From Oscillospiraceae bacterium (GTDB lineage Bacteria > Bacillota > Clostridia > Oscillospirales > CAG-382): a DNA stretch of 64,000 nt. The notes beneath the pieces are model-generated. The model did not search any database. It saw only the letters and a program-made list of their open reading frames with translations, and was not told the DNA's origin. Each line of letters begins with the position of its first letter. The stretch's first letter is position 1. Below are positions 34,592-42,551 of the stretch, in pieces. The stretch spans positions 1-64,000 of the forward strand of contig SVTH01000004.1 in NCBI GenBank assembly GCA_015063885.1, written 5' to 3'. Both the position numbers and the translations under genes were made by a program.

Positions 34592-35335
34592 CTATTCACA
34601 CAAAACGTTCATCGCCGACAGCACGAACAGCGCCGCCGTCTCGGTGCGGAGGATCCGTCCGCCAAGCCCCGCCAGGGCAAGGCCGTGCTCCCTTGCGATC
34701 TCCACCTCTTTGGGGGAGATCCCGCCCTCGGGACCGATCACAAAGGCGTAGCTGTCCTGCTTGCCCTTCCCCTCCAGAATGCTCCGCACAGGCAAGGTGC
34801 CTTCTCCCTCGTAGCACAGAAAAGCACAGCCCGTCTTCGCCGCCTCGGCACAGGCCTCCTTGTAGGAAAGTAGTCCCCGCACCTCGGGGAGCACACAGCG
34901 CCCGCTTTGCGCCGCCGCGGAATCTGCGATCCTCTGCAGCCTCACCAGCTTCTTTTCCATGGACTTATCGTCGGGACGGGCCACGCAGCGCTCGCTCATC
35001 ACGAAGACGATCTCGGTAGCCCCCAGCTCCACCGCCTTCTGCACCACGGTCTCCGCCTTTTCCCCTTTGGGATAGCATTGATATACCGTTACGGCAAAGG
35101 GGAGCTCGCTGGTATCGGGAACCCCTTCCCCCAGCTCCAACACCATGCAACCCTCCCCGAAAGCAGAGATCACCCCGGGATAGATCATCCCGGCCCCGTC
35201 GCAAAGGGTCACCTTCCCGCCCACGGGAATGCGCAGAACGTTCTTCACGTGGTTGATATCCATTTCGTCGGTCACCACCGCGCGGGGGTGCTCAATTTCT
35301 GCGGGAGAAAGAAAAAGACGGGGAATGAAAGCCAT
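34592..35335 (-). CDS. rsmE: 16S rRNA (uracil-1498-N3)-methyltransferase
   Basis: RsmE methylates U1498 of 16S rRNA with S-adenosylmethionine. The 247-residue protein has an N-terminal PUA-like domain (about 1-70) and a SPOUT domain with E-I-V-F-V-M-S-E-R-C, then V-I-G-P-E-G-G-I-S, and L-G-x-R-I-L-R-T-E-T-A, the knot region that binds the cofactor. Length is normal. Its own promoter lies 36 bp upstream. Confidence 0.95.
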   Translation of the reverse strand: MAFIPRLFLSPAEIEHPRAVVTDEMDINHVKNVLRIPVGGKVTLCDGAGMIYPGVISAFGEGCMVLELGEGVPDTSELPFAVTVYQCYPKGEKAETVVQKAVELGATEIVFVMSERCVARPDDKSMEKKLVRLQRIADSAAAQSGRCVLPEVRGLLSYKEACAEAAKTGCAFLCYEGEGTLPVRSILEGKGKQDSYAFVIGPEGGISPKEVEIAREHGLALAGLGGRILRTETAALFVLSAMNVLCE

Positions 35336-35370
35336 GGCTGGTCGCTCCTTACGGTTGTTTGATCACAAAA

Positions 35371-35399
35371 AGTATAGCAGACGAAAGCGAAAAAGTCAA
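35371..35399 (-). promoter_or_regulatory. Promoter of rsmE
   Basis: Minus strand: TTGACT (35394-35399), 17-bp spacer, TATACT (35371-35376). Confidence 0.65.
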
Positions 35400-35449
35400 C
35401 CGTTTTCCCGCCGTGGCGAGGAATGTCGAACGAAAAAGATGGAAACTAC

Positions 35450-35478
35450 TTGACAGAACAGCAGATTTGGCGTATAAT
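35450..35478 (+). promoter_or_regulatory. Promoter of the DUF1292 gene
   Basis: A consensus promoter: TTGACA (35450-35455), 17 bp, TATAAT (35473-35478), 45 nt before the ATG with AAGGAGG. Confidence 0.85.
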
Positions 35479-35522
35479 ACAGGCAGAAAAATGCTTTTTA
35501 CAGAACGAAGGAGGATTTCGTA

Positions 35523-35822
35523 ATGGCAAATATGGAAAACGAAGAACTGTTCACCCTCACGGATGAGGACGGCAACGAAAGCCAATTCGCCCTGATCGGC
35601 GAGCTGGAGCTGGATGAGCAGATCTACCTGGCACTGATCCCCGCCGACAACGACGATGCGGACGAATACGTGGTGCTGAAGGTTGAGGTTGACGAAAACG
35701 GCGAGGAGATCCTGGTGACCATCGACGACGACGAGGAGTTCGACCGCGTTGCCGATGCTTTTGAGGATCAGTTCATGGGCGAGTTCGACCTGGACGTTGA
35801 AGAAGGCTCCGAAGGCGTATAA
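35523..35822 (+). CDS. DUF1292-family (YrzB-like) acidic protein
   Basis: A 99-residue, very acidic protein. F-T-L-T-D-E-D-G-N-E-S-Q-F, D-E-x-I-Y-L-A-L-I-P and the Y-V-V-L-K-V-E-V-D-E-N-G-E-E core match DUF1292, a conserved Firmicutes family of unknown function often found near the Holliday-junction resolvase gene yrrK. Here it stands alone with a consensus promoter, so it is probably strongly expressed. Confidence 0.85.
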   Translation: MANMENEELFTLTDEDGNESQFALIGELELDEQIYLALIPADNDDADEYVVLKVEVDENGEEILVTIDDDEEFDRVADAFEDQFMGEFDLDVEEGSEGV

Positions 35823-35849
35823 TCCCGTACATTCACATTCATCGCGAAG

Positions 35850-36036
35850 CGATTACAATCAATTGCGTCGCTTGCCCGAATTCATTTCGGGCAAAAAGAC
35901 ACCGATGAAGGTTTTTCTCCCCGCGGTTAGCGGAAGGAGAAAAATTTCGCACTTTGTGCGAAACCCCGTAAGGGGCTCACGTCCCGCGGAAGGGACGTGA
36001 AAAACACCTAAAGACTTGTTTTTAGGTGGGAGCGAA
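35850..36036. repeat. Array of short diverse hairpins
   Basis: Six compact inverted repeats follow each other: GCCCGAA/TTCGGGC (about 35873-35891), a CTCC/GGAG hairpin around 35916-35940, TTTCGCAC/GTGCGAAA (about 35945-35964), CCCC/GGGG, CACGTCCC/GGGACGTG (about 35978-36000) and CACCTAAA/TTTAGGTG (about 36006-36028). Similar strings of unrelated hairpins occur between genes of gut Clostridia. The function is unknown; they could be a 3' UTR processing or termination region for the DUF1292 transcript. Confidence 0.6.
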
Positions 36037-36040
36037 GCGA

Positions 36041-36252
36041 CCTCTCCTGCCCGGTGCGTGCGGTTGAATGACCCGATCGCCCTATGTAAAAACCCACAAG
36101 AGAGAAAGGGAGCTCATATTCCAAAGTGGTGTGCAGGCCTCCCGCCTTGCCTTTCTGCGAGGCGGACGTTGGAAGTACTGAAGCGTTGGAGAGGGCACCC
36201 ACCTGCACAGAGCAGGGTTTCTTCTCATGGGGGCACGGCCGTGGCGGGGCAC
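36041..36252 (+). ncRNA. ssrS: Probable 6S RNA
   Basis: The two ends can pair into a long closing stem: TCCTGCC near 36044-36050 with GGCGGGG near 36243-36249, and GTGC with GCAC further in. The 3' half contains the conserved block GGGCACCCACCTGC, a short GCAG-capped hairpin, then a purine-rich stretch leading to GGGGGCAC, as in 6S RNAs. The size (~205 nt) fits. 6S RNA mimics an open promoter and sequesters sigma-A RNA polymerase. No clear promoter was found, and the ends are approximate. Confidence 0.65.
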
Positions 36253-36273
36253 TTTTTCAAAAAAGATAAAAGA

Positions 36274-36303
36274 CTCTTCAATGCAGTTTGAAGAGCCTTT
36301 TTT
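36274..36303 (+). terminator. Terminator after the probable 6S RNA
   Basis: CTCTTCAA/TTGAAGAG stem (36274-36281, 36288-36295) followed by a T run. Confidence 0.8.
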
Positions 36304-36382
36304 GTTGCGGATCGTTTTTTACAGGGAAACTGTAGTTTTTGACAACCAAACCGTAGTATATGATTGAAAGGAGGCAGAGCAA

Positions 36383-36586
36383 ATGAACGACGAAAAAATA
36401 ATCGCACTGTTCTTTGAACGAGCGGAACAAGCCATTGCGGAGCTGGATCGCAAATACGGGGCGGCTTGCCGTTCGGTATCCTTCCATATCCTGGGCAACC
36501 GTGAAGATGCCGAGGAATGCGTCAACGACGCCTATCTGGGTGTGTGGAATGCAATTCCACCCGCCAAGCCTCATCCTTTACTTTAA
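36383..36586 (+). pseudogene. 3'-truncated ECF sigma factor gene
   Basis: The 67-codon ORF has a perfect AGGAGG and start. It encodes sigma region 2 only: R-A-E-Q-A-I-A-E-L-D-x-K-Y-G, S-F-H-I-L-G-N-R-E-D-A-E-E-C-V-N-D-A-Y-L-G-V-W-N-A-I-P-P. Intact relatives continue with about 110 more residues, including the -35-binding region 4. Here the frame ends a few codons later, where it meets the 3' end of the convergent lnt gene. A repeated AAAC[TC]GTAGT motif (about 36327 and 36348) lies upstream and may be its old promoter. Confidence 0.75.
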
Positions 36587-38130
36587 ATTTCTTTCTTATT
36601 ACGCTTTTTCAGGATTTTGTACCCAAACAATATTGCCAAATACAGAACACACCCCAGGGGGATCACGTCTCCCATGAGCCCGTACAGGGTTCCTTTTTCG
36701 TAAAGGGGCATTTCTCCGTAGAGGATCTCCTTCTTCATGGGGGAGGAATGCGCCAGGAGACTGCCGTCCTTATCCACCACGGCGGAGATGCCTGTGTTGG
36801 CGGCCCGCAATAAGGATCTTCCGCTCTCGATGGCACGGAGCTTGGCGTGGCGGAGATGCTGTCCCAAGGCGGCGCTGTCTCCAAACCAGCCGTCGTTGGT
36901 CACCACCACCGTAAAGTCTGCCCCGCAGGAAGCGCCTTCATGCCCGCCGAAGACGGAATCAAAGCAAATATAACAGCCGATCCGATAATCGCCGTTTTCA
37001 ATATAGATGGGGGAATCTCCCACCGTCAAAGCCCCCTCGGGATTCAACTCCTTCAAAGCGGGGAACAGGGAGCCCAACAGCTCGCCCATGGGCATATATT
37101 CCCCAAAGGGAACGGGATGCCGCTTATCGTACACCGTGGAAAGCGCTCCCTTGGGATCAATGGCGATCAGGGAATTGTAGGACGCCTGTCCCTCCTTGCG
37201 GAAGATGCCCATAACGATGGTACAATTATGCTTTTTTGCGATCTCTCCGAAGGTTTCGTGAAGGACCCCGTTTTCGTTGAACCTTACGGGAACCGCCGTT
37301 TCGGGAAGCAGGATCACCTTAGCCCCCTTTTCCGCGGCCTCCTCCGTCATGGCCACGTAGGTCTCGAAGATCTCCCGGGACACGTTCTCTCCCCACTTTT
37401 CTTCCGTGGAGATATTTCCCTGGAGCACCGCCACAGGGACTGTTGCAGGCTGTGTGTTTCCCGGGAACATGGCAAGCAGATACCCCGCCATCAAGGGCAG
37501 GATAAAGCACGCCGAGGTGGCAAGTGCCATCCGTTGCTCCTTGCTCTTCACCGCCTCCACCGCCAAAGCACAGACGGTCACGGCAAACAGCGCTACCCAT
37601 TCCGACCCAAAGAGGGATACGGTGCCTATCAGCGGGGAGAACCCCGTCTGGGAAAGGGCCACCGTTCCCCAGGGGAAGGCTAAAATGCCCAAATGCAGGG
37701 AAAGCTCCGCCGCCACCCACAGACAGCCGTACCCTGCGGCGCGGAGATAGGGATTTTCCGGCAGGAATCTCCCAAGCCACAGGAAAAAGGCGTGCTGCAA
37801 CGCCATCTTCAAGGGCACGAACAGACAGCAAAAGCCGATGACCAGCCCCGCCTGGACGGGAGAAAAGCCAAAGGCGGAAAGGGGATACATGGCCAAGAAC
37901 CAGGTGCAGAGACACAGGTAGAACCCCAGGAAAAAGCAAAGCATCCCGCGGAATTGTTTCTTTTCCAAAGCCTCAAGCTTCAACAGCCAAAAGAAGCAAA
38001 ACAACCCCAAAAAGGTGAAGGGGAACAGCTTTTCAAAGAAATAAGGTAAAGAAAAGACCGCGCCGGAAAGAAAGCAACAAAGCAAACTTCCCCTCGCGGT
38101 CCCTAATACCTTATTCAGCCCCGCAAGCAC
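36583..38130 (-). CDS. lnt: Apolipoprotein N-acyltransferase Lnt
   Basis: Transfers an acyl chain to the N-terminal Cys of lipoproteins. The 515-residue protein has about six to eight membrane helices (about 15-215), a nitrilase-fold domain (about 225-475) and a final helix. The catalytic Glu (L-L-P-E-T-A), Lys (Y-D-K-R-H-P-V-P-F-G-E-Y) and Cys (C-Y-I-C-F-D) are all visible. Classical Lnt is mainly Gram-negative, so an intact copy here is notable, and several lipoproteins are encoded in this window. The GTG start overlaps the TIM-barrel gene by 20 bp. Confidence 0.9.
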   Translation of the reverse strand: MLAGLNKVLGTARGSLLCCFLSGAVFSLPYFFEKLFPFTFLGLFCFFWLLKLEALEKKQFRGMLCFFLGFYLCLCTWFLAMYPLSAFGFSPVQAGLVIGFCCLFVPLKMALQHAFFLWLGRFLPENPYLRAAGYGCLWVAAELSLHLGILAFPWGTVALSQTGFSPLIGTVSLFGSEWVALFAVTVCALAVEAVKSKEQRMALATSACFILPLMAGYLLAMFPGNTQPATVPVAVLQGNISTEEKWGENVSREIFETYVAMTEEAAEKGAKVILLPETAVPVRFNENGVLHETFGEIAKKHNCTIVMGIFRKEGQASYNSLIAIDPKGALSTVYDKRHPVPFGEYMPMGELLGSLFPALKELNPEGALTVGDSPIYIENGDYRIGCYICFDSVFGGHEGASCGADFTVVVTNDGWFGDSAALGQHLRHAKLRAIESGRSLLRAANTGISAVVDKDGSLLAHSSPMKKEILYGEMPLYEKGTLYGLMGDVIPLGCVLYLAILFGYKILKKRNKKEI

Positions 38131-38980
38131 GAGCTACCATCCCGCGCACGGCCTCGTAAGCCACGCGGAATGCCTCAAAGGGGGATTCAAAGGTGTACTT
38201 GTGGCGGATATCGTCCAGCTTGGAAAGGGAGGACAACCCCGTAAACATCATCAGGTGGGGCTCCATGGTCAGAACCACGTCCTGCCCTGCACGGTCTTCC
38301 GCGATCTTCCCGATGGTCTCCTCCAGCAGGGCAACGCCCTTTCCGGGAGGCACGATGATCCCTTCCTCGTCCGCATCCTTGATGTGGAAATACTCGATGT
38401 ACTCCTTCAGCAACGGATATGCGGGGGCGGGATCCATCTTACAGAAGGCAAAATTGCCGGGATCCAGAACGGCCTTCAGTCTTCCGCCGAAGTGAGCCAT
38501 CAGCTTATGCTCGTTGGCGGGAGAATCACCGTAGATGTCCTTTTCGTTTTCATGGCAGAGGAGAAAGCCTCTCGCCTCAGCCTTGGACACCAGGATCTCC
38601 ATCCACTCGAACACTCTCTTTTCGAAAGCCTCTCTGTCCAAAGCGCCGGGATAAAAGCTGAACATACGGATCCGCTTGCACCCAAGCTTGTCCCCGATGT
38701 CCATAATGCGGTCAAACAGCTGCAGATGAGCTTCAAAATCTCCGTCCGCATCCATTTTGCCGATGGGGGAGCCCAGGGAGGAAAGTCCGATGCCTGTGGC
38801 GTCCAGCTTTGCCTTTACGGCGTCTGCTTCCTCGTCCGTCAGCTGAACGAAGCTCTTGCCGTCCACGCCCCGGAGCTCCAAAAGGGGGATCCCCAGCTCC
38901 TTCAGCGCCGCCAGCTGTCCGTCAAAATCGGGTGTGATCTCGTCCGCAAAGGCGGAGAAGATAAAATTCGCTTTCGTCAT
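38111..38980 (-). CDS. Sugar phosphate isomerase/epimerase-like TIM barrel
   Basis: A 289-residue AP_endonuc_2 superfamily protein. Recognisable pieces are F-A-D-E-I-T-P near the N terminus, L-E-L-R-G-V-D-G, R-I-R-M-F-S-F, L-C-H-E-N-E-K-D-I-Y-G-D, the metal-site D-P-G-N-F-A-F and Y-F-H-I-K-D-A, and V-L-T-M-E-P-H-L. Glu, Asp and His residues at these spots bind the divalent metal in this family. The substrate is unknown (a sugar, sugar acid or inositol derivative). It overlaps the MORN gene by 4 bp. Confidence 0.85.
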   Translation of the reverse strand: MTKANFIFSAFADEITPDFDGQLAALKELGIPLLELRGVDGKSFVQLTDEEADAVKAKLDATGIGLSSLGSPIGKMDADGDFEAHLQLFDRIMDIGDKLGCKRIRMFSFYPGALDREAFEKRVFEWMEILVSKAEARGFLLCHENEKDIYGDSPANEHKLMAHFGGRLKAVLDPGNFAFCKMDPAPAYPLLKEYIEYFHIKDADEEGIIVPPGKGVALLEETIGKIAEDRAGQDVVLTMEPHLMMFTGLSSLSKLDDIRHKYTFESPFEAFRVAYEAVRGMVARACGAE

Positions 38981-39837
38981 CCTGCCTGATCCTCCGTGTT
39001 TTCGTAGATGGCAACGATCTTACCGGCTTCAAAATAGCCTCTGTAGATCTTATTTCCGTTGTCGGTAACGGTGGTATAGTACCCCAAGGTGCCGTGAACG
39101 TAAGCGCCGTCCTCACCGAGAACGAAATTGCCGTTTTCGTCCAGCACACGGGTATCCATCAGATTGTTGCGGAAGGTGCCGGAGTAGGAGGTACCGTCCT
39201 TCCAGGTGTAAAGGCCGTTTCCGTGGCGCATGTCCATCAGGAACTGCCCCTCGTATACGTCGCCGTTGGCAAAGGTCATCTTGCCCTGCCCGGTCTTGAC
39301 GTCGTTTTCGAAATACCCCGCGTAGGAAGCGCCGGAGCTCCAGGTAAACACGCCGTAGCCCGTCATGGCATCCTCCACGTAGGTGCCCTCGTAGGAGTTG
39401 CCGTTGGAGAACAGGAACTTACCGTTGCCGTGCTTCTTGGAATCCAGCATACCGCCCTCGTAAACGTCGCCGTTGGCGTAGGTCATTTTGCCGTTGCCGG
39501 TCATTTTATCGTCGATGAAGGTACCCTCGTAAATATCCCCCGTGGCGGCAAAGGTCATTTTGCCGTTGCCGTTGCGATTCACGCCGCTGATCTGCCCCAC
39601 GTACACGTCCCCGTTGTCGTAGGAGATGGTGCTGTTGGCAAGATCCAGGGTGGCGGAGCTTCCGTCTGGATATTTGATGGTACCGCTGAAGGGATTACCG
39701 CTTTCGGATTTCCCCACGAACTTGATCCCGTCGTCGGTGGTGTAGCGATACCCCGCCAGTAAAACCACCGCCACGGTGATCAATACCAGCAGAATAGCGA
39801 TGGCTATGGCCACGTACAGCGGATTTCTTCTTTTCAT
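38977..39837 (-). CDS. Membrane-anchored MORN-repeat protein
   Basis: A 286-residue protein: an N-terminal membrane helix (about 7-30) followed by about seven MORN repeats (about 90-240). The repeats show Y-x-G-x-[FYML]-x-[DN]-x[4-5]-G-x-G-x-[MFL]-x-[FYW] with intervening N-G-D-x-Y-E-G. MORN arrays usually bind lipids or proteins and act as scaffolds. The helix suggests the repeats face outside. The start at 39837 is backed by AAGGAAAG. It sits between a small membrane protein and the TIM barrel in the parAB-serS-lnt operon; its role is unknown. Confidence 0.85.
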   Translation of the reverse strand: MKRRNPLYVAIAIAILLVLITVAVVLLAGYRYTTDDGIKFVGKSESGNPFSGTIKYPDGSSATLDLANSTISYDNGDVYVGQISGVNRNGNGKMTFAATGDIYEGTFIDDKMTGNGKMTYANGDVYEGGMLDSKKHGNGKFLFSNGNSYEGTYVEDAMTGYGVFTWSSGASYAGYFENDVKTGQGKMTFANGDVYEGQFLMDMRHGNGLYTWKDGTSYSGTFRNNLMDTRVLDENGNFVLGEDGAYVHGTLGYYTTVTDNGNKIYRGYFEAGKIVAIYENTEDQAG

Positions 39838-39891
39838 AAATATGATCTTTCCTTTCGTAGCCCGCATCGCAGGCGGTTAAAAGCGATTTGC

Positions 39892-40314
39892 TTATTGGGC
39901 AGAGAGCATCCCGCCGAGAAAGTTGGAAAGAACGGGGTAGAGCACGGTGAACAGCACGCCTACCGCCACCAGGATGCAAAGCCCCAGAAGCACGGCAAAA
40001 AAGCCCACGTTCTCGTTTTTGTATTTGGATGCCAGCATTTTCTTCTTTGCGGGCGCAACGTAGTACCGGGGCGTTTCCTCCTCGGTCTTCAGCACTGCGT
40101 CCTGAAGAGCGCCTTCTTCCCGCAGCGCCATCTGCAGGGGAGGGGTCATTTTACAATGAAGCTCCTCCATGGAGACGGCCGTTTCGGGCGAGTCTGCGTC
40201 GATGGTGAGCAGCTTCCGCACGAAGTCGCCCACGAACCGCCTTTGGTACCAAAGGTACACGATGGCGGCGCCGATCCCCGCAAGGACCGTCCAGACTGCA
40301 AACGTAACGTCCAT
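39892..40314 (-). CDS. Small membrane protein of unknown function
   Basis: A 140-residue protein with a transmembrane helix at each end (about 4-22 and 103-130), and a charged middle of about 75 residues with D-A-D-S-P-E-T-A-V-S-M-E-E-L and a Lys-rich stretch. I do not recognise a family. The start codon overlaps the serS stop by one base (TGATG), so it is translationally coupled to serS. Confidence 0.7.
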   Translation of the reverse strand: MDVTFAVWTVLAGIGAAIVYLWYQRRFVGDFVRKLLTIDADSPETAVSMEELHCKMTPPLQMALREEGALQDAVLKTEEETPRYYVAPAKKKMLASKYKNENVGFFAVLLGLCILVAVGVLFTVLYPVLSNFLGGMLSAQ

Positions 40315-41591
40315 CAGCGGATTTCCGCTTTGCCGCCCATGTAGGGACGGAGCGGCTCGGGAATGCGGACGGAGCCGTCAGCCTGAAGGTTGTTTTCCAG
40401 GAACGCGATGAGCATACGGGGAGGAGCCACTACGGTGTTATTCAGGGTGTGGGGGAGATACTTGCCGCTTTCGCCGCTGACACGCATCTTCAGACGTCTT
40501 GCCTGCGCGTCGCCCAGGTTGGAGCAAGAGCCCACCTCGAAGTACTTCTTCTGTCTGGGAGACCACGCCTCCACGTCTACGGACTTCACCTTCAGATCCG
40601 CCAGGTCGCCGGAGCAGCACTCCAAGGTTCTCACGGGGATATCCAGAGAACGGAACAGATCCACGGTGTTCTGCCACAGCTTATCGAACCAAACGGGGGA
40701 TTCCTCGGGGCTGCACACCACGATCATCTCCTGCTTCTCGAACTGGTGGATACGGTAAACGCCTCTCTCCTCGATACCGTGGGCGCCCTTCTCCTTACGG
40801 AAGCAGGGAGAATAGCTGGTGAGGGTGATGGGCAGCTGCTTTTCGTCGATGATCTGATCGATGAACTTACCGATCATGGAGTGCTCGGAGGTACCGATGA
40901 GGTAGAGATCCTCGCCCTCGATCTTGTACATCATAGCGTCCATTTCCGCAAAGCTCATAACGCCGTTGACCACGGCGGAGCGGATCATAAAGGGAGGCAC
41001 GCAGTAGGTGAAGCCTCTGTCGATCATAAAGTCTCTTGCATAGGAGATCACTGCGGAGTGGAGACGGGCAATGTCGCCCATCAGGTAGTAGAAGCCGTTG
41101 CCTGCCACTCTGCCTGCGGAATCCAGGTCGATGCCGTTGAATTTCTCCATGATCTCGGTGTGATAGGGGATCTCGTAGGGAGGGATCACGGGCTCGCCGT
41201 ACTTCTGCACCTCTACGTTCTCGCTGTCGTCCTTGCCCACGGGCACGGAGGGATCGATGATATTGGGGATGAGCATCATCTTGGCAAGCAATGCCTCCTC
41301 CACCTGCTTTTCCTCTGCGGAAAGCTCGTCGATCTTACCGCCCATAGCGGCGATCTGCTTCTTCAGCGCCTCTGCCTCGTCACGCTTGCCCTGACCCATC
41401 AGCATACCGATGGACTTGGAGCCCTTGTTGCGCTCGGAGCGCAAAGCCTCTACCTCGCCCTTGATGGCGCGGTTACGCTTGTCCAGCTCCAGAACCTCGT
41501 CCACCAAGGGGAGCTTGGCATCCTGGAACTTCTTCTTGATGTTTTCACGGACGATATCCGGATTCTCTCTCAAAAATTTAATGTCGATCAT
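40314..41591 (-). CDS. serS: Seryl-tRNA synthetase
   Basis: Charges tRNA-Ser and tRNA-Sec. The 425-residue protein has the N-terminal antiparallel coiled coil (about 25-105) that grips the tRNA, and a class II core with T-S-E-H-S-M, motif 2 (F-R-K-E-K-G-A-H-G-I-E-E-R-G-V-Y-R-I-H-Q-F) and motif 3 (P-R-M-L-I-A-F-L-E-N). No T-box leader is seen; it is read through from parAB 22 bp upstream. Confidence 0.97.
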   Translation of the reverse strand: MIDIKFLRENPDIVRENIKKKFQDAKLPLVDEVLELDKRNRAIKGEVEALRSERNKGSKSIGMLMGQGKRDEAEALKKQIAAMGGKIDELSAEEKQVEEALLAKMMLIPNIIDPSVPVGKDDSENVEVQKYGEPVIPPYEIPYHTEIMEKFNGIDLDSAGRVAGNGFYYLMGDIARLHSAVISYARDFMIDRGFTYCVPPFMIRSAVVNGVMSFAEMDAMMYKIEGEDLYLIGTSEHSMIGKFIDQIIDEKQLPITLTSYSPCFRKEKGAHGIEERGVYRIHQFEKQEMIVVCSPEESPVWFDKLWQNTVDLFRSLDIPVRTLECCSGDLADLKVKSVDVEAWSPRQKKYFEVGSCSNLGDAQARRLKMRVSGESGKYLPHTLNNTVVAPPRMLIAFLENNLQADGSVRIPEPLRPYMGGKAEIR

Positions 41592-41613
41592 GGTTTTTTA
41601 CTCCTTAATATCC

Positions 41614-42531
41614 TCAGAGCGTTTCGCTCAGGTCTTCCAAAAAATGTTTTCCGCAAAGGGTGGTCAACAGGGTCTCCAGGTCCTCCGTGGAGGCAAAGGA
41701 GAGCACCAGCTTGCCGCTGCCGTCCTTTTCCGCTTTGATGGTGGCTTTCCGTCCCGCAGACTCGCTGACAGAACGCTCCAGCACCTTCAGGTACTGGCTC
41801 TTTACGGGGTCTGCCTGTACGGGCTCTCCGCCGGGAGCGTCGGAAAGCAGTCTCTTTACCAGTGATTCCGTCTGACGGACGGAAAGATCCTCCGCCGCCA
41901 CCTTTTCAGCAACGGACAGGAGCTCCTTTTCGCTCATACGCTCCGCCAAAGGCAAAAGCGTTCTTGCGTGGCCGTAGGAGAGGGTGCCGTTTTCCACCAT
42001 GGCAAGTACACCTGCGGGATGCTTCAAAAGACGCATCAGGTTGGCCACGTTGGCACGGGATTTGCCCACCTTCTTGGCGGCCTCCTCCTGGGTGAGATTG
42101 TAACGTTCAATGAGATCTCTGTAGCCCGCGGCTTCCTCCACGGGGTTCAGATCCTCTCTCTGCAGGTTTTCGATCAACGCCAGCAACGCGGCTTCCTCGT
42201 CGCCGATCTCTCTCACGATGGCGGGGATGGTGTTCAGCCCTGCCATGCGGGAGGCACGCCAGCGCCGTTCCCCGGCGATGATCTCGTAATATCCGTTTTC
42301 CTTCTTCCGTACCGCAATGGGCTCCAGAAGACCGTGCATCCCAATGGACTCCGCCAGCTCCATCAAAGCGTTCTCGTCGAAATGCTTACGGGGCTGCTTG
42401 CGGTTGGGCTCCACGTCGGAAATATGCAATTGTACCAGACGACCGTCCTCCTTCGCTTCCGTCTCGGGAAGCTCGGGCAGGTTGTCGGAAAGCAGAGCGC
42501 CCAGTCCACGCCCCAAGCCTTTTTTAGCCAT
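41614..42531 (-). CDS. parB: Chromosome-partitioning protein ParB (Spo0J)
   Basis: A 305-residue ParB: the N-terminal K-K-G-L-G-R-G-L-G-A-L-L peptide that stimulates ParA, the CTPase/ParB box (I-A-V-R-K-K-E-N-G-Y-Y-E-I-I-A-G-E-R-R-W-R-A), an HTH (E-A-A-K-K-V-G-K-S-R-A-N-V-A-N-L-M-R-L-L), and a C-terminal dimer domain. The start was placed at 42531 because the family N terminus begins there with AAGGAT upstream; the reading frame continues spuriously upstream. No parS sequence was found in the window. Confidence 0.95.
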   Translation of the reverse strand: MAKKGLGRGLGALLSDNLPELPETEAKEDGRLVQLHISDVEPNRKQPRKHFDENALMELAESIGMHGLLEPIAVRKKENGYYEIIAGERRWRASRMAGLNTIPAIVREIGDEEAALLALIENLQREDLNPVEEAAGYRDLIERYNLTQEEAAKKVGKSRANVANLMRLLKHPAGVLAMVENGTLSYGHARTLLPLAERMSEKELLSVAEKVAAEDLSVRQTESLVKRLLSDAPGGEPVQADPVKSQYLKVLERSVSESAGRKATIKAEKDGSGKLVLSFASTEDLETLLTTLCGKHFLEDLSETL

Positions 42532-42551
42532 ATCTGTATCCTTCTTTTGTT

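Noticed and set aside
36041..36252. RNase P RNA, tmRNA or SRP RNA as alternatives for the structured RNA
   Set aside because: The RNase P GAGGAAAGTCC core, the tmRNA tRNA-like ends and the SRP GGAAGGAAGCAGC-type loop are all absent.
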